DNA of 64,000 nt. Source: Streptomyces sp. NBC_01341. Its GTDB lineage: Bacteria > Actinomycetota > Actinomycetes > Streptomycetales > Streptomycetaceae. Position 1 is the stretch's first letter. The number at the start of each line of letters is the position of its first letter. This document shows, one piece after another, positions 1 to 8,887 of the stretch. The translations under genes were made by a program, and so were the position numbers. The DNA is taken from assembly GCF_035946055.1 (NCBI RefSeq), contig NZ_CP108364.1:4216001-4280000 (forward strand). The letters run 5' to 3'. The notes below the pieces were generated by a model. It did no database searches, had not been told where the DNA came from, and worked only from the letters and a program-made list of their open reading frames with translations.

Positions 1-1
1 C

Positions 2-85
2 GAGCCGGCGCGGGACCTGGTCCCGGCGCATCTGCTCGCGGGCGCGAAGCCGGTCAAGGGGAAGTCCAAGGCGTTCGGGGCGTAG
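2..85 (+). CDS. C-terminal end of an unidentified protein (partial)
   Basis: An open frame enters from the left edge and stops at TAG 83-85, leaving 27 residues ending in a basic tail (AKPVKGKSKAFGA). The codon use is typical of the window, and a perfect terminator hairpin follows within 10 bases, which supports a true gene end. The visible part is too short to assign a family. Confidence 0.6.
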   Translation, partial: EPARDLVPAHLLAGAKPVKGKSKAFGA

Positions 86-94
86 CGCTCCACC

Positions 95-122
95 GGCCGC
101 GCACCGGGAGCGGTGCGCGGCC
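95..122 (+). terminator. Intrinsic terminator after the partial gene
   Basis: Perfect 11-bp inverted repeat (GGCCGCGCACC / GGTGCGCGGCC) with a 6-base loop, starting 10 bases after the stop codon. There is no U-tract, as is usual for Streptomyces terminators. Confidence 0.75.
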
Positions 123-271
123 CCGATCCGGCGATCCTGTGCAGCACCTGTAAGGGTCTGTTCACGTAATAACTTTTGTGATTATCAGCGGAACCACCGT
201 GTTGGTTTCCTCATCTAAGCCATCGCCAGTTTGTATGGCCTTGAGGTAATACGACCGCAGATGGGGACGCT

Positions 272-1528
272 ATGCGTGAAATCAACCGAAGGGGCCTGCT
301 CGGGGCAGGACTCGGAGCCGCAGCCGCACTCTCGATGGCCGGCTGCGGCTCCCTCGGGTCATCGGACGGTGACCGGCCGGAACCCACGAAGAGCGGCAAA
401 GGCGGCAAGGGGGCGCACGGCAACGGCGGAGGCCCTCCCGAGAAGAACATCAGGCTCATCGGCGACGGATCCACGGCGGACACCGGAAAGCAGCCGAAGC
501 AGCCCGCCGCACCGGTACGACTCGAACCGGGGCAGACGCCCCCGCAGTTCGTGATCTTTTCCTGGGACGGGGCCGGTGAGGTCGGCAACGGGCTCTTCCC
601 GCGCTTTCTCGATCTCGCCAAGGAACACGACGCGGCGATGACCTTCTTCCTCTCCGGGCTCTATGTGCTGCCCGAGTCGAAGAAATCCCTCTACCGCCCG
701 CCCAACAACCCCAGGGGCGCCTCCGACATCGGCTATCTCACCGACGACCACGTCAAGCAGACGCTGAAGTACGTCCGCCAGGCCTGGCTCGAAGGGCACG
801 AGATCGGCACCCACTTCAACGGGCATTTCTGCGGGGGATCGGGATCCGTCGGCAACTGGACCGCCGAGCAATGGCGCAGCGAGATCGACCAGGCCGTCTC
901 GTTCGTCACCGAATGGCGTACGAACTCCGGCTGGACCGACCTCGATCCGCTGCCCTTCGACTACCGCAAGGAACTCGTCGGCGGCCGCACTCCGTGCCTT
1001 CTCGGCCAGGACAATCTGCTTCCCACCGCGAAACAGCTGGGCTGGCGCTACGACGCGAGCTCGCCCGGTGGCACCCAGATGTGGCCGGAGAAGCGCCAGG
1101 GAGTCTGGGACCTTCCGCTGCAGGGCATCCCATTCCCCGGTCACACCTTCGAAGTCCTGTCCATGGACTACAACATCCTCGCCAACCAGTCGGTGAATTC
1201 GACCAACGGCATGCCCTCGCGCTATCCGGGCTGGCGCACCCAGGCCGCCCAGGCGTACATCGCCGGGTTCGACCGCGCCTACGAGACGAATCGCGCGCCC
1301 TTCTACATCGGCAATCACTTCGAGGAGTGGAACGGCGGCATCTATATGGACGCCGTCGAGGAAGCGCTCAAGCACATCGCGGGCAAGCCGGATGTGCGCC
1401 TCGTCTCCTTCAGGCAGTTCGTCGACTGGCTCGACGCACAGGATCCGGCGGTGCTCGAGAAGCTTCGTACGCTCCAGGTCGGCAAGGCACCCGACGGTGG
1501 CTGGAACGCCTTCTTTAATCAAGCCTGA
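272..1528 (+). CDS. Tat-type lipoprotein with polysaccharide-deacetylase-like domain
   Basis: 418 residues. The N-terminus has a twin-arginine stretch (NRRGLLG, residues 5-11) and a lipobox with SMAGC placing the lipidated Cys at residue 25, so it is probably exported folded and anchored outside the membrane. A Gly/Lys/Pro-rich linker follows to about residue 85. The rest resembles NodB/polysaccharide deacetylase folds: FSWDGAG (Asp99) matches the first catalytic motif and GTHFNGH (His181, His185) the metal-binding HxxxH motif. The substrate is unknown; cell-wall or exopolysaccharide is an inference. The gene lies just upstream of the cytochrome c maturation operon with a 67-base gap. The start is the only ATG ahead of the signal sequence. 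Confidence 0.8.
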   Translation: MREINRRGLLGAGLGAAAALSMAGCGSLGSSDGDRPEPTKSGKGGKGAHGNGGGPPEKNIRLIGDGSTADTGKQPKQPAAPVRLEPGQTPPQFVIFSWDGAGEVGNGLFPRFLDLAKEHDAAMTFFLSGLYVLPESKKSLYRPPNNPRGASDIGYLTDDHVKQTLKYVRQAWLEGHEIGTHFNGHFCGGSGSVGNWTAEQWRSEIDQAVSFVTEWRTNSGWTDLDPLPFDYRKELVGGRTPCLLGQDNLLPTAKQLGWRYDASSPGGTQMWPEKRQGVWDLPLQGIPFPGHTFEVLSMDYNILANQSVNSTNGMPSRYPGWRTQAAQAYIAGFDRAYETNRAPFYIGNHFEEWNGGIYMDAVEEALKHIAGKPDVRLVSFRQFVDWLDAQDPAVLEKLRTLQVGKAPDGGWNAFFNQA

Positions 1529-1595
1529 CAAGGGGCTTTACGGGCACCGAGGGGGGTGCGCAAGATCCCCGGAACTGCCATGCGAAACTTTTCAC

Positions 1596-2201
1596 ATGAG
1601 CTCTGGCCGCGCATCCCGACGCCGCTTCACCCTGCTCGCCGCCCTCACTGCGGCAGGCGCGCTGACCCTGTCCGCGTGCAGTGGCGACGGCACCAAGGCA
1701 GGCGGTGGCGGCAACACGAACTTCGTGACCGGCAGTGGCGGGATCTCGACCGTCGCCAAGGCGGACCGCGCCGACGCGCCGAAGCTCGACGGCATGACGC
1801 TGGAGGGCAAGCCCCTCGACATCGCCGACTACAAGGGCAAAGTCGTCGTCCTCAACTTCTGGGGCTCGTGGTGCGGCCCCTGCCGTGCCGAGGCCAAGCA
1901 CTTCGAGAAGGTGTCGAAGGAGACCGGGGCCCGGGGCGTGCAGTTCGTCGGGGTCAACACCCGCGACCCGCAGAAGTCGCTCGCGGTGAGCTTCGAGGAG
2001 GACTTCGGGGTCACCTACCCGAGCCTCTACGACCCGACCGGGAAGCTCCTCCTGCGCTTCCCGAAGGGCACCCTGAACCCGCAGGCCATCCCGTCGACCG
2101 TGGTCGTCGACCGGGACGGCAGGATCGCCGCCCGTTCGCTCGCCGCGCTCGACGCCGCGAAGCTGCGCGAGATGATCGACCCGCTGGTCGCAGAGAAGTG
2201 A
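1596..2201 (+). CDS. ResA/TlpA-type thiol-disulfide oxidoreductase lipoprotein
   Basis: 201 residues from ATG 1596; the frame is open further upstream, but this start places a basic RRR motif (8-10), hydrophobic segment and lipobox LSAC (Cys28) correctly. The thioredoxin-like domain covers about residues 60-200 with the redox motif WCGPC (Cys93, Cys96) and a cis-Pro region near AIPSTVVVD. By family, it reduces apocytochrome c haem-binding cysteines outside the membrane, using electrons passed by CcdA. Its stop overlaps the ccdA start, and it leads the ccdA-resB-ccsB operon. Confidence 0.9.
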   Translation: MSSGRASRRRFTLLAALTAAGALTLSACSGDGTKAGGGGNTNFVTGSGGISTVAKADRADAPKLDGMTLEGKPLDIADYKGKVVVLNFWGSWCGPCRAEAKHFEKVSKETGARGVQFVGVNTRDPQKSLAVSFEEDFGVTYPSLYDPTGKLLLRFPKGTLNPQAIPSTVVVDRDGRIAARSLAALDAAKLREMIDPLVAEK

Positions 2202-2971
2202 TCCCGGCGATCGAGCTGGCCGCGGTCGCCGGCGGAAACGCGACGGTCGCCGACGGGGCCCTCATAGTGGCGCTTCCCATCGCGCTGCTCGGTGGTCTCG
2301 TCTCCTTCTTCTCGCCGTGCGTCCTGCCGCTGGTGCCCGGCTACCTCAGCTACGTCACCGGGGTCAGCGGCGCGGACCTCGCCGAGCGGCGACGGGGCAG
2401 GACCGTCGCCGGTGCCTCGCTCTTCGTCCTCGGCTTCACCGTCGTGTTCGTGTCCGGGGGCGCGCTCTTCGGCTTCTTCGGCCAGACGCTCCAGGGGTAC
2501 AGCGGGACGCTGTCCAAGGTCCTCGGCGTGCTGCTGATCCTCATGGGGATCTTCTTCATGGGGCTCATGCCCTGGATGACGCAGCGCGAGTTCCGCATCC
2601 ACAAGAGGCCGGTGACCGGCCTGACGGGGGCGCCGCTGCTCGGTGCCCTCTTCGGGATCGGCTGGACCCCGTGCCTGGGCCCGACACTGGCCTCCGTCAA
2701 CGCCCTCGCGTTCGACCAGGCGACGGCGGGCCGCGGGGCGGTCCTGTCCGTGGCGTACTGCCTCGGGCTCGGTATCCCCTTCGTCCTGGCGGCGGTCGCC
2801 TTCCGCCGGGCGCTCGGCGCGTTCGGCTGGGTCAAGCGCCACTACGCATGGGTCATGCGCATCGGCGGCGGCATGATGATCGTGACCGGAGTGCTCCTGC
2901 TGACGGGCGCGTGGGACGTGCTCATCCAGGAGATGCAGGTCTGGTCCAACGGCTTCACTGTGGGGATCTGA
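2198..2971 (+). CDS. ccdA: Cytochrome c biogenesis protein CcdA
   Basis: 257 residues from GTG 2198, which overlaps the preceding stop (GTGA), so translation is probably coupled. There are about six membrane segments. The two conserved cysteines sit in FFSPCVLPLVPGY (near residue 37) and in GWTPCLGPT (near residue 157), the redox pair that carries electrons across the membrane in this family. It passes reducing equivalents from cytoplasmic thioredoxin to the ResA-like protein encoded upstream. resB begins 4 bases downstream. Confidence 0.93.
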   Translation: MIPAIELAAVAGGNATVADGALIVALPIALLGGLVSFFSPCVLPLVPGYLSYVTGVSGADLAERRRGRTVAGASLFVLGFTVVFVSGGALFGFFGQTLQGYSGTLSKVLGVLLILMGIFFMGLMPWMTQREFRIHKRPVTGLTGAPLLGALFGIGWTPCLGPTLASVNALAFDQATAGRGAVLSVAYCLGLGIPFVLAAVAFRRALGAFGWVKRHYAWVMRIGGGMMIVTGVLLLTGAWDVLIQEMQVWSNGFTVGI

Positions 2972-2975
2972 GTCC

Positions 2976-4682
2976 ATGAGCAACACGCACACCACGGACG
3001 AGCGCGACCTCGGCGCGGCGGGGGCACAGCTCTCCACCGCCCCGCGCGAGGAATCCGCCGCCTCCGTACCCTCGATGGGCGTCATCGGCTGGACCCGGTG
3101 GTTCTGGCGCCAGCTCACCTCCATGCGGGTCGCGCTGATCCTGCTCTTCCTGCTGTCGCTCGGCGCCGTCCCCGGATCGCTGATCCCGCAGAACAGCGTG
3201 GACGAACTGAAGGTGCAGACCTTCAAGGAGGCCCACACCACGGTCACTCCGCTCTACGAGAAGCTGCAGTTCTTCGACGTCTACAGCTCCGTGTGGTTCT
3301 CCGCGATCTACATCCTGCTGTTCGTCTCGCTGATCGGCTGCATCGTCCCGCGCACCGGCCAGTTCGTCGGCCAGCTGCGCGGCCGCCCACCGGGCGCCCC
3401 CAGGACGCTGACCAGGCTGCCCGCGTACACCACCTGGCGCACCGAGGCGTCCCCCGAGCAGGTCCGCGAGTCCGCCCTCGGGATCCTCCGCAGGCGGCGC
3501 TTCCGCTCGCACACCGTCGGCGAGGCGGTCGCGGCGGAGAAGGGCTACCTGCGCGAGACGGGCAACCTGCTCTTCCACATCGCGCTGATCGTCATGCTGG
3601 TCGCGTTCGCCTGCGGACAGCTCTTCAAGTCCGAGGGCGGCAAACTGGTGGTCGAGGGCGACGGCTTCGCCAACACGATCACCCAGTACGACGACTTCAA
3701 GTCGGGCTCGCTCTTCGACAACGACGACCTCACCCCCTTCAGCTTCGACCTGGACGAGTTCGTCGGCACCTACGAGCGCAACGGCCCGCAGCGCGGCACG
3801 CCCCGGACGTACGAGGCACGCGTGACCTACTCCGAGGGCGCAGACGGCGCCCCGAAGAAGAAGGTCATCGAGGTCAACAAGCCGCTCGTCGTCGACGGCA
3901 CGAAGGTCTACCTCAACGCGCACGGCTACGCCCCGGTCATCTCCGTCAAGGACGGCAGGGGCAAGGAGGTCTACCGCAACGCGGTTCCCCTGCTGCCCAT
4001 CGACAACAACGTCACCTCGACCGGCGCGATCAAGGTGATGGACGGCTACAAGGACAAGAGCGGCAAGAAGACCCAGCTGGGGTTCCAGGCGTTCTTCGTC
4101 CCGACGTTCGCCGGTGACGGCAAGGGGACGATGTTCTCGCAGTACCCCGGCGCCGACTATCCGGTCCTCGCGCTCAACGGCTACTACGGCAGCCTCGGCG
4201 TCGACTCCGGGCTGCCGCAGAACGTCTACCAGCTCGACACGTCCAAGATGAAGGAGTTCAAGGACAGCAACGGGGACAAACTCAAGAAGCGCCTGCGCCC
4301 CGGCGAGACCATGAAGCTCCCCGACGGCGCGGGCTCGATCACCTTCGAGAGCGTCGAGGAGTGGGCCAGCTTCCAGATCTCCCGCCAGCCCGCCAGCGGC
4401 TGGGCCCTGACCGGCGCCGTGGCAGCCATCCTCGGCCTCGCCGGTTCGCTGTTCATCCAGCGACGCCGTGTGTGGGTGCGGGCCGTGCGCGGCGCGGACG
4501 GCGTCACCGTCGTCGAGATGGCCGGCCTCGGCCGCAGCGAGTCCGCGAAGCTGCCCGAGGAACTGGCCGGCCTGGCGGCCGCACTGCACGACACGGCGCC
4601 GAGCGCGCCCGATCCCGATCCCGAGCCCGGACGACCTTCCGGACAACCTGCCGAAGAAACTGCCGAAGGGGCTGAGAAGTGA
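2976..4682 (+). CDS. resB: Cytochrome c biogenesis protein ResB
   Basis: 568 residues. It has the ResB layout: a cytoplasmic N-terminus, membrane segments near residues 50-70, 105-125 and 200-220, a long extracytoplasmic beta-rich domain (about 225-465), and a last membrane segment near 475-495 followed by an acidic Pro-rich tail. With CcsB it forms the system II cytochrome c synthase that exports haem and attaches it to CXXCH apocytochromes. The tail runs into the ccsB start with a GTGA overlap. Confidence 0.92.
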   Translation: MSNTHTTDERDLGAAGAQLSTAPREESAASVPSMGVIGWTRWFWRQLTSMRVALILLFLLSLGAVPGSLIPQNSVDELKVQTFKEAHTTVTPLYEKLQFFDVYSSVWFSAIYILLFVSLIGCIVPRTGQFVGQLRGRPPGAPRTLTRLPAYTTWRTEASPEQVRESALGILRRRRFRSHTVGEAVAAEKGYLRETGNLLFHIALIVMLVAFACGQLFKSEGGKLVVEGDGFANTITQYDDFKSGSLFDNDDLTPFSFDLDEFVGTYERNGPQRGTPRTYEARVTYSEGADGAPKKKVIEVNKPLVVDGTKVYLNAHGYAPVISVKDGRGKEVYRNAVPLLPIDNNVTSTGAIKVMDGYKDKSGKKTQLGFQAFFVPTFAGDGKGTMFSQYPGADYPVLALNGYYGSLGVDSGLPQNVYQLDTSKMKEFKDSNGDKLKKRLRPGETMKLPDGAGSITFESVEEWASFQISRQPASGWALTGAVAAILGLAGSLFIQRRRVWVRAVRGADGVTVVEMAGLGRSESAKLPEELAGLAAALHDTAPSAPDPDPEPGRPSGQPAEETAEGAEK

Positions 4683-5761
4683 GTCTCGCCGCCGCAACCA
4701 ACGAAAATCTGGCACACACCAGCAATGTGCTGATCTATTCGTCGATGGCCGTCTACACCCTGGCCTTCTTCGCACACATCGCGGAGTGGGTGTTCGGCAG
4801 CCGCAGCAAGGTGGGCCGCACCGCCGCCGCGCTGAGCGGGCCGGCGGCCGCCGGTTCCACCCCCCAGGTGCGGATCGGGCATCAGGGCGGCAGCACCGCG
4901 GTGCTGGAACGCCCCAAGGTCGTGACCCGTTCGGCCGCCGGGTCCCGTGACGTACCGGACGGTCCCGGCGCCGCGGGCGGGACGTTCAAGGGCGACCTGT
5001 GGGGGCGGATCGCGGTCTCCCTGACGGTCGTCGCCTTCGCCGTGCAGACCGGCGGGGTCGTGGCCCGTGCCATGTCGGTGCGGCGTGCCCCCTGGGGCAA
5101 CATGTACGAGTTCTCCATCACCTTCTCCACGGTGGCGGTCGGCGCGTACCTCATCCTGCTGGCGCTGCGGAAGAACGTCCGCTGGATCGGCCTGCTGCTG
5201 GTGACCACGGTCCTGCTGGACCTCGGCATCGCGACCACCACGCTCTACACCGACAGCGACCAGCTCGTGCCGGCGCTGCACTCCTACTGGCTGTGGATCC
5301 ACGTCTCCACCGCCATCATCTGCGGCGCCGTGTTCTACCTCGGGGCCGTCGGCACGCTGCTCTACCTGTTCCGCGACAGCTACGAGAACAAGATCGCGAA
5401 CGGCGGGACTCCCGGCAGGTTCGCCTCCTCCGTGCTGGAGCGGCTCCCCGCGGCGAAGTCCCTGGACACCTTCTCGTACCGCATCAACGCCGCCGTCTTC
5501 CCGCTGTGGACCTTCACGATCATCGCGGGTGCGATCTGGGCGGGCGACGCGTGGGGCCGGTACTGGGGCTGGGACCCCAAGGAGGTCTGGTCCTTCATCA
5601 CCTGGGTCGCGTACGCCTGTTACCTGCACGCCCGCGCGACGGCCGGCTGGAAGGGACGCAAGGCGGCCTACCTGGCGCTCATCGCGTTCGGCTGCTGGCT
5701 CTTCAACTACTACGGCGTGAACATCTTCGTGACCGGCAAGCACTCCTACGCCGGGGTCTGA
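4679..5761 (+). CDS. ccsB: c-type cytochrome biogenesis protein CcsB (ResC)
   Basis: 360 residues from GTG 4679, overlapping the resB stop. It is polytopic with the family's Trp-rich haem-handling segment WGWDPKEVWSF near residues 297-307 and conserved histidines in the flanking helices. An Ala/Gly-rich cytoplasmic stretch (about 40-100) separates the first membrane helix from the core. It is the partner of ResB in system II and ends the operon, followed by a strong terminator. Confidence 0.93.
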   Translation: MSLAAATNENLAHTSNVLIYSSMAVYTLAFFAHIAEWVFGSRSKVGRTAAALSGPAAAGSTPQVRIGHQGGSTAVLERPKVVTRSAAGSRDVPDGPGAAGGTFKGDLWGRIAVSLTVVAFAVQTGGVVARAMSVRRAPWGNMYEFSITFSTVAVGAYLILLALRKNVRWIGLLLVTTVLLDLGIATTTLYTDSDQLVPALHSYWLWIHVSTAIICGAVFYLGAVGTLLYLFRDSYENKIANGGTPGRFASSVLERLPAAKSLDTFSYRINAAVFPLWTFTIIAGAIWAGDAWGRYWGWDPKEVWSFITWVAYACYLHARATAGWKGRKAAYLALIAFGCWLFNYYGVNIFVTGKHSYAGV

Positions 5762-5777
5762 CGGCACGGCTCCACAT

Positions 5778-5821
5778 GCCACGAGGGCGCGACCGCATCA
5801 CCGCGGTCGCGCCCTCGTGGC
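5778..5821. terminator. Bidirectional terminator between ccsB and the aldehyde dehydrogenase gene
   Basis: Perfect 19-bp inverted repeat with a 6-base loop (ATCACC), left arm 5778-5796 and right arm 5803-5821. It lies between convergent stops at 5761 and 5832. Confidence 0.9.
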
Positions 5822-5831
5822 GTACGGGGTC

Positions 5832-7154
5832 TCAGCCGAGCGGGGTGTCCAGGACCGCCTTGCGGTGGCTGAACGTCTCCAGGGAGTACCGGCCGTGGTA
5901 GTTGCCCATGCCGCTCTCGCCCACCCCGCCGAACGGCAGGTCGGACACGGTCAGATGGGCCAGCGGCAGGCCCATGCCCACCCCGCCGGACGAGGTCTCG
6001 GACAGCAGCCGTGCCCGCACCGACGGGTCCTGGGTGAAGGCGTACAGCGCCAGCGGCTTGTCCCGGTCGTTGATGAAGGCGATGGCCTCGTCGAGCCCGC
6101 GCACGGTGACGATCGGGAGGACCGGACCGAAGATCTCCTCCCGCATCACGGGGGAGTCCGGGGCGACATCGGCCAGCACCGTGGGCGCGATGTACTTCTC
6201 GTCCCGGTCGTGGGCCCCGCCCGTCACCGTGCGACCGGAGCCCAGGAGGCCCACCAGACGGTCGAAGTGCCGCTCGTTCACGATCCGGCCGTACTCGGGG
6301 CTGACCGAAGCGTCCTCGCCGAACAGATCCTCGACCGCTGCCGCCAGGGCGTCCGCCAGAGCGCCGGCCGTCTCCGGATCGGCCAGGACGTAGTCGGGGG
6401 CGACGCACGTCTGGCCGGCGTTGAGGAACTTCCCGGAGGCCAGCCGCGCGGCCACCGTCTTCAGGTCCGTGCCGCGGTCGACGAACGCCGGGGACTTGCC
6501 GCCCAGTTCGAGCGTCACCGGGGTGAGGTGCTTCGCGGCGGCGGCCATCACGATCCGGCCGACCGTGGCGTTGCCGGTGTAGAAGATGTGGTCGAAGCGC
6601 TCGGCGAGCAGTGCGGTGGTCTCCGGGACACCGCCCTCGACGACGGCGACGGTGTCCCTGTCCAGGTACTCCGGCAGCAGCCGCGCCAGGGCGGCGGAGG
6701 TCGCGGGCGCCAGCTCGCTGGGCTTGGCGACGACCGCGTTCCCCGCGGCCAGCGCACCGGCGACGGGCGCGAGCAGCAACTGCACCGGATAGTTCCACGG
6801 TGCGATGACGAGGACGACCCCCAGCGGGTCCTGCACGGTGTGGGCGGTGGCCCCCGCGAGGACCGCCGGTACGGGGGCGGGCTCGGGCTCCAGCCAGCCC
6901 TCCAGGCGCTCCAGGGTGTGGTCGATCTCCCGGACCGTGAAGTCGATCTCGGTCCGGTAGGCCTCCTTGCGACTCTTGCCGAGGTCGGCCCTCAGGGCCT
7001 CGGCCAGCTCGTCCCCGCGCTCGGTCAGCAGGGCGCGCAGCCGCGTCAGCTGGGCGGTGCGTCGGGCGAGGTCCCTGGTGCGGCCGGTACGGAAGGCCGT
7101 ACGGAGCCGGGCGACCACATCGGCCGGAGTCTCCACGGCGGTCCCGGCGCTCAC
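5832..7154 (-). CDS. NAD(P)-dependent aldehyde dehydrogenase
   Basis: 440 residues from GTG 7154, overlapping the DJ-1 gene stop (GTGA), so the two are probably co-translated. Class 3-like ALDH features are present: APWNYPVQL substrate/cofactor motif, the glycine-rich FTGNATVGR-like segment, the general base in LELGGKSP (Glu216) and the catalytic Cys in AGQTCVAPD (Cys250). The length suits the short fatty-aldehyde/benzaldehyde type. By family it oxidises aldehydes to carboxylates. Pairing with a DJ-1 protein and a divergent MarR regulator suggests reactive-aldehyde or electrophile defence; that role is inferred. Confidence 0.88.
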   Translation of the reverse strand: MSAGTAVETPADVVARLRTAFRTGRTRDLARRTAQLTRLRALLTERGDELAEALRADLGKSRKEAYRTEIDFTVREIDHTLERLEGWLEPEPAPVPAVLAGATAHTVQDPLGVVLVIAPWNYPVQLLLAPVAGALAAGNAVVAKPSELAPATSAALARLLPEYLDRDTVAVVEGGVPETTALLAERFDHIFYTGNATVGRIVMAAAAKHLTPVTLELGGKSPAFVDRGTDLKTVAARLASGKFLNAGQTCVAPDYVLADPETAGALADALAAAVEDLFGEDASVSPEYGRIVNERHFDRLVGLLGSGRTVTGGAHDRDEKYIAPTVLADVAPDSPVMREEIFGPVLPIVTVRGLDEAIAFINDRDKPLALYAFTQDPSVRARLLSETSSGGVGMGLPLAHLTVSDLPFGGVGESGMGNYHGRYSLETFSHRKAVLDTPLG

Positions 7155-7846
7155 AGTGCCGCCACGATCTCGCGGGCCAGCTGCTCGGAAGAGGCCGGGT
7201 TCTGACCGGTGTGCAGGTTGCGGTCGTGCACGGTGTGCACCGCCCACGGCTCGGCCGCGGCGTAGTCGGCGCCGAGCTCGACGAGCCGGGTCTCCACCAG
7301 CCAGGGCGCCTTCTCGGCGAAGCCCGCCTGGGTCTCCTCGGCGTTGCTGAATCCGGTCATGCGGTACCCGGCGAACGGCCAGTCGCCGTTCTCCCGGCGG
7401 GCGGGCAGCAGGGCGGCGGGGGCGTGGCACAGGACGGCCACGTGGGTGCCCGAGTCCAGCGCCGCGGTGAGCAGACGCCCGGACACCTCGCTGACGGCCA
7501 GGTCCTCCATGGGCCCGTGGCCGCCGGGGTAGAACACGATGTCGTAGGACGTGGGGACGACGTCCTCGAGCCGGGCCGGGATGCGCAGCGTCTCGTCGAT
7601 CGAGGCGAGGTAGGAGGCGATGGCGTCGGCCTGCTCCTGCCCGCCGTTGGCCTCGGCGGCCAGGCTGGACGTGTCCACGGTGGGGGCGACTCCGCCGGGG
7701 GTGGCCACGGTGATGTCGAAGCCGGCCTGGGTGAAGACACGGTGCGGGGCGGCGAGTTCCTCGGCCCAGAATCCGGTGGGGTGGGCGCTGCCGTCGTTGA
7801 GGGTCCAGCGGTCGGCACCGGTGAGGACGAAGAGTACGGAGGTCAT
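7151..7846 (-). CDS. DJ-1/PfpI-family protein (HchA-like)
   Basis: 231 residues. It has the type-1 glutamine-amidotransferase-like fold of the DJ-1 superfamily with the nucleophile elbow VLCHAPAAL (Cys140) and an acidic residue near FYPGGHGPMEDL. By family such proteins act as glyoxalase III, deglycase or stress chaperone; the precise activity is not resolvable here. It is the first gene of a two-gene operon with the aldehyde dehydrogenase and is divergent from a marR gene across a 166-bp spacer with two dyads. Confidence 0.85.
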   Translation of the reverse strand: MTSVLFVLTGADRWTLNDGSAHPTGFWAEELAAPHRVFTQAGFDITVATPGGVAPTVDTSSLAAEANGGQEQADAIASYLASIDETLRIPARLEDVVPTSYDIVFYPGGHGPMEDLAVSEVSGRLLTAALDSGTHVAVLCHAPAALLPARRENGDWPFAGYRMTGFSNAEETQAGFAEKAPWLVETRLVELGADYAAAEPWAVHTVHDRNLHTGQNPASSEQLAREIVAAL

Positions 7847-7883
7847 GGGGTGTGCTCCCTACGAGACGCAGACGTACAGGAAA

Positions 7884-7900
7884 GCTTGATATGCTCAAGC
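7884..7900. promoter_or_regulatory. Candidate MarR operator 1
   Basis: Perfect inverted repeat GCTTGATATGCTCAAGC, with 6-bp arms around 5 bases, 38 bases upstream of the DJ-1 start. Its reverse complement contains TTGAGCATATCAA, one base different from operator 2. Confidence 0.6.
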
Positions 7901-7926
7901 AATAGAGATCATGTAACGGGCAAAAG

Positions 7927-7939
7927 TTGAGCATGTCAA
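7927..7939. promoter_or_regulatory. Candidate MarR operator 2
   Basis: TTGAGCATGTCAA, a TTGA-N5-TCAA dyad whose centre is 41 bases from that of operator 1. Two such sites between divergent genes fit a MarR repressor that controls both its own gene and the DJ-1/ALDH operon. Confidence 0.6.
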
Positions 7940-8012
7940 ATGAATGCGGGGCGTGGTGCACCGGACCGGCCGGCGCCCGGACCACGCGTACCCGACCGAA
8001 GGATGACCGACC

Positions 8013-8453
8013 ATGACGACGGAACCGGCACCCCGCGCCGTGCCTGATCCGGACGAGCTGCTGGAGCCCCTCGCGGTCGTCGTCCGGGGCCACCACGACG
8101 ATCTCACCGTCGTCGCCGGGCGGCATGGCCTCAGCTCCTCACAGGCGCGGGCGCTGATCGCCCTCAATGACCCCATGCCCATGAGCGCGCTGGCCAGTCA
8201 CCTGGTGTGCGACGCGTCCAACGCCACCGGCCTGATCGGCCGGATGGAGGCCCGCGGTCTGGTGACGCGCACCCCGGCACCCGGCGACCGCCGCTCCAAG
8301 GTGGCCTCCCGCACGGCGGAGGGAACCGAGCTGGCGCACCGCATCCGCGCCGAGATGCGTGTGGTGCACGGTGCCCTGGAGGCACTCACACCCGAGGAGC
8401 GCACGGCCTTGCTGCCCCTGCTGAACCGGCTGGGGCAGCTGCTCTCGTCATGA
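8013..8453 (+). CDS. MarR-family transcriptional regulator
   Basis: 146 residues with the winged-helix MarR layout. The recognition helix region is MSALASHLVCDASNATGLI (about 56-74), followed by the wing RTPAPGDRRSKVASRT (about 87-102) with its conserved Asp-Arg pair, and long terminal helices for dimerisation. It is divergent from the DJ-1/ALDH operon, and the two TTGA-N5-TCAA dyads in the spacer are its likely binding sites. There is no Cys in the usual redox-sensor position, so the ligand is unknown. Confidence 0.88.
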   Translation: MTTEPAPRAVPDPDELLEPLAVVVRGHHDDLTVVAGRHGLSSSQARALIALNDPMPMSALASHLVCDASNATGLIGRMEARGLVTRTPAPGDRRSKVASRTAEGTELAHRIRAEMRVVHGALEALTPEERTALLPLLNRLGQLLSS

Positions 8454-8479
8454 GGACGTGACGCCGTCAGGGCAGCGGC

Positions 8480-8887
8480 TCACGCGCCGGTGGGGGGAGC
8501 CGGGTCCTCGGGGGCCTTGCCGCCCTCCCGGCGCTTGATCTCCTCCTCGCGGCGGCGGAGGTCCGCCTCCCAGTCCTTGAGGAGCGACTCGTCCTTCTTG
8601 TTCTCTTCCTTCAGCGACTTGAGGAACTCCGGGTTGTCGTCGGGCGCGACCCACGTGGTGCGGTGAGAGCGATGCCACTCGGAGGGCGTGCGCCCCCCGG
8701 TGGGCGGCGTGCGCAGCTTGCCCGCGGCGAGCCAGACGATCGGACCGACGATCCAGAACAGCAGGATGATGAAGATCCAGGCCACCTTCGGCAGGTGCTT
8801 CGCCTCGTCCTCCGGGGTGTTCAGGCAGTCGATGAACGCGTAGACCGTCAGCGCCAGCGGCAGCAGATAGATCAAGGCCCTGAGCAT
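8480..8887 (-). CDS. PLDc_N-domain small membrane protein
   Basis: 135 residues from ATG 8887. An N-terminal helix (LIYLLPLALTVYAFIDCL) and a second helix (VAWIFIILLFWIVGPIVWLA) match the phospholipase-D N-terminal-type (PLDc_N) two-helix domain. A charged, coiled-coil-prone cytoplasmic tail rich in Lys/Glu (about 85-125) follows. The function of this family is not established. It is divergent from the menaquinone decarboxylase gene, with starts 89 bases apart. Confidence 0.8.
   Translation of the reverse strand: MLRALIYLLPLALTVYAFIDCLNTPEDEAKHLPKVAWIFIILLFWIVGPIVWLAAGKLRTPPTGGRTPSEWHRSHRTTWVAPDDNPEFLKSLKEENKKDESLLKDWEADLRRREEEIKRREGGKAPEDPAPPTGA

Noticed and set aside
359..1531. Long minus-strand open frame opposite the lipoprotein gene
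   Set aside because: It mirrors the codon bias of the plus-strand gene, has no ribosome site or recognisable domain, and the plus strand has a clear signal sequence and deacetylase motifs.
2955..5782. Two long minus-strand frames opposite resB and ccsB
   Set aside because: High-GC shadow frames rich in Arg, Gly, Glu and Val; both known genes on the plus strand have full family motifs.
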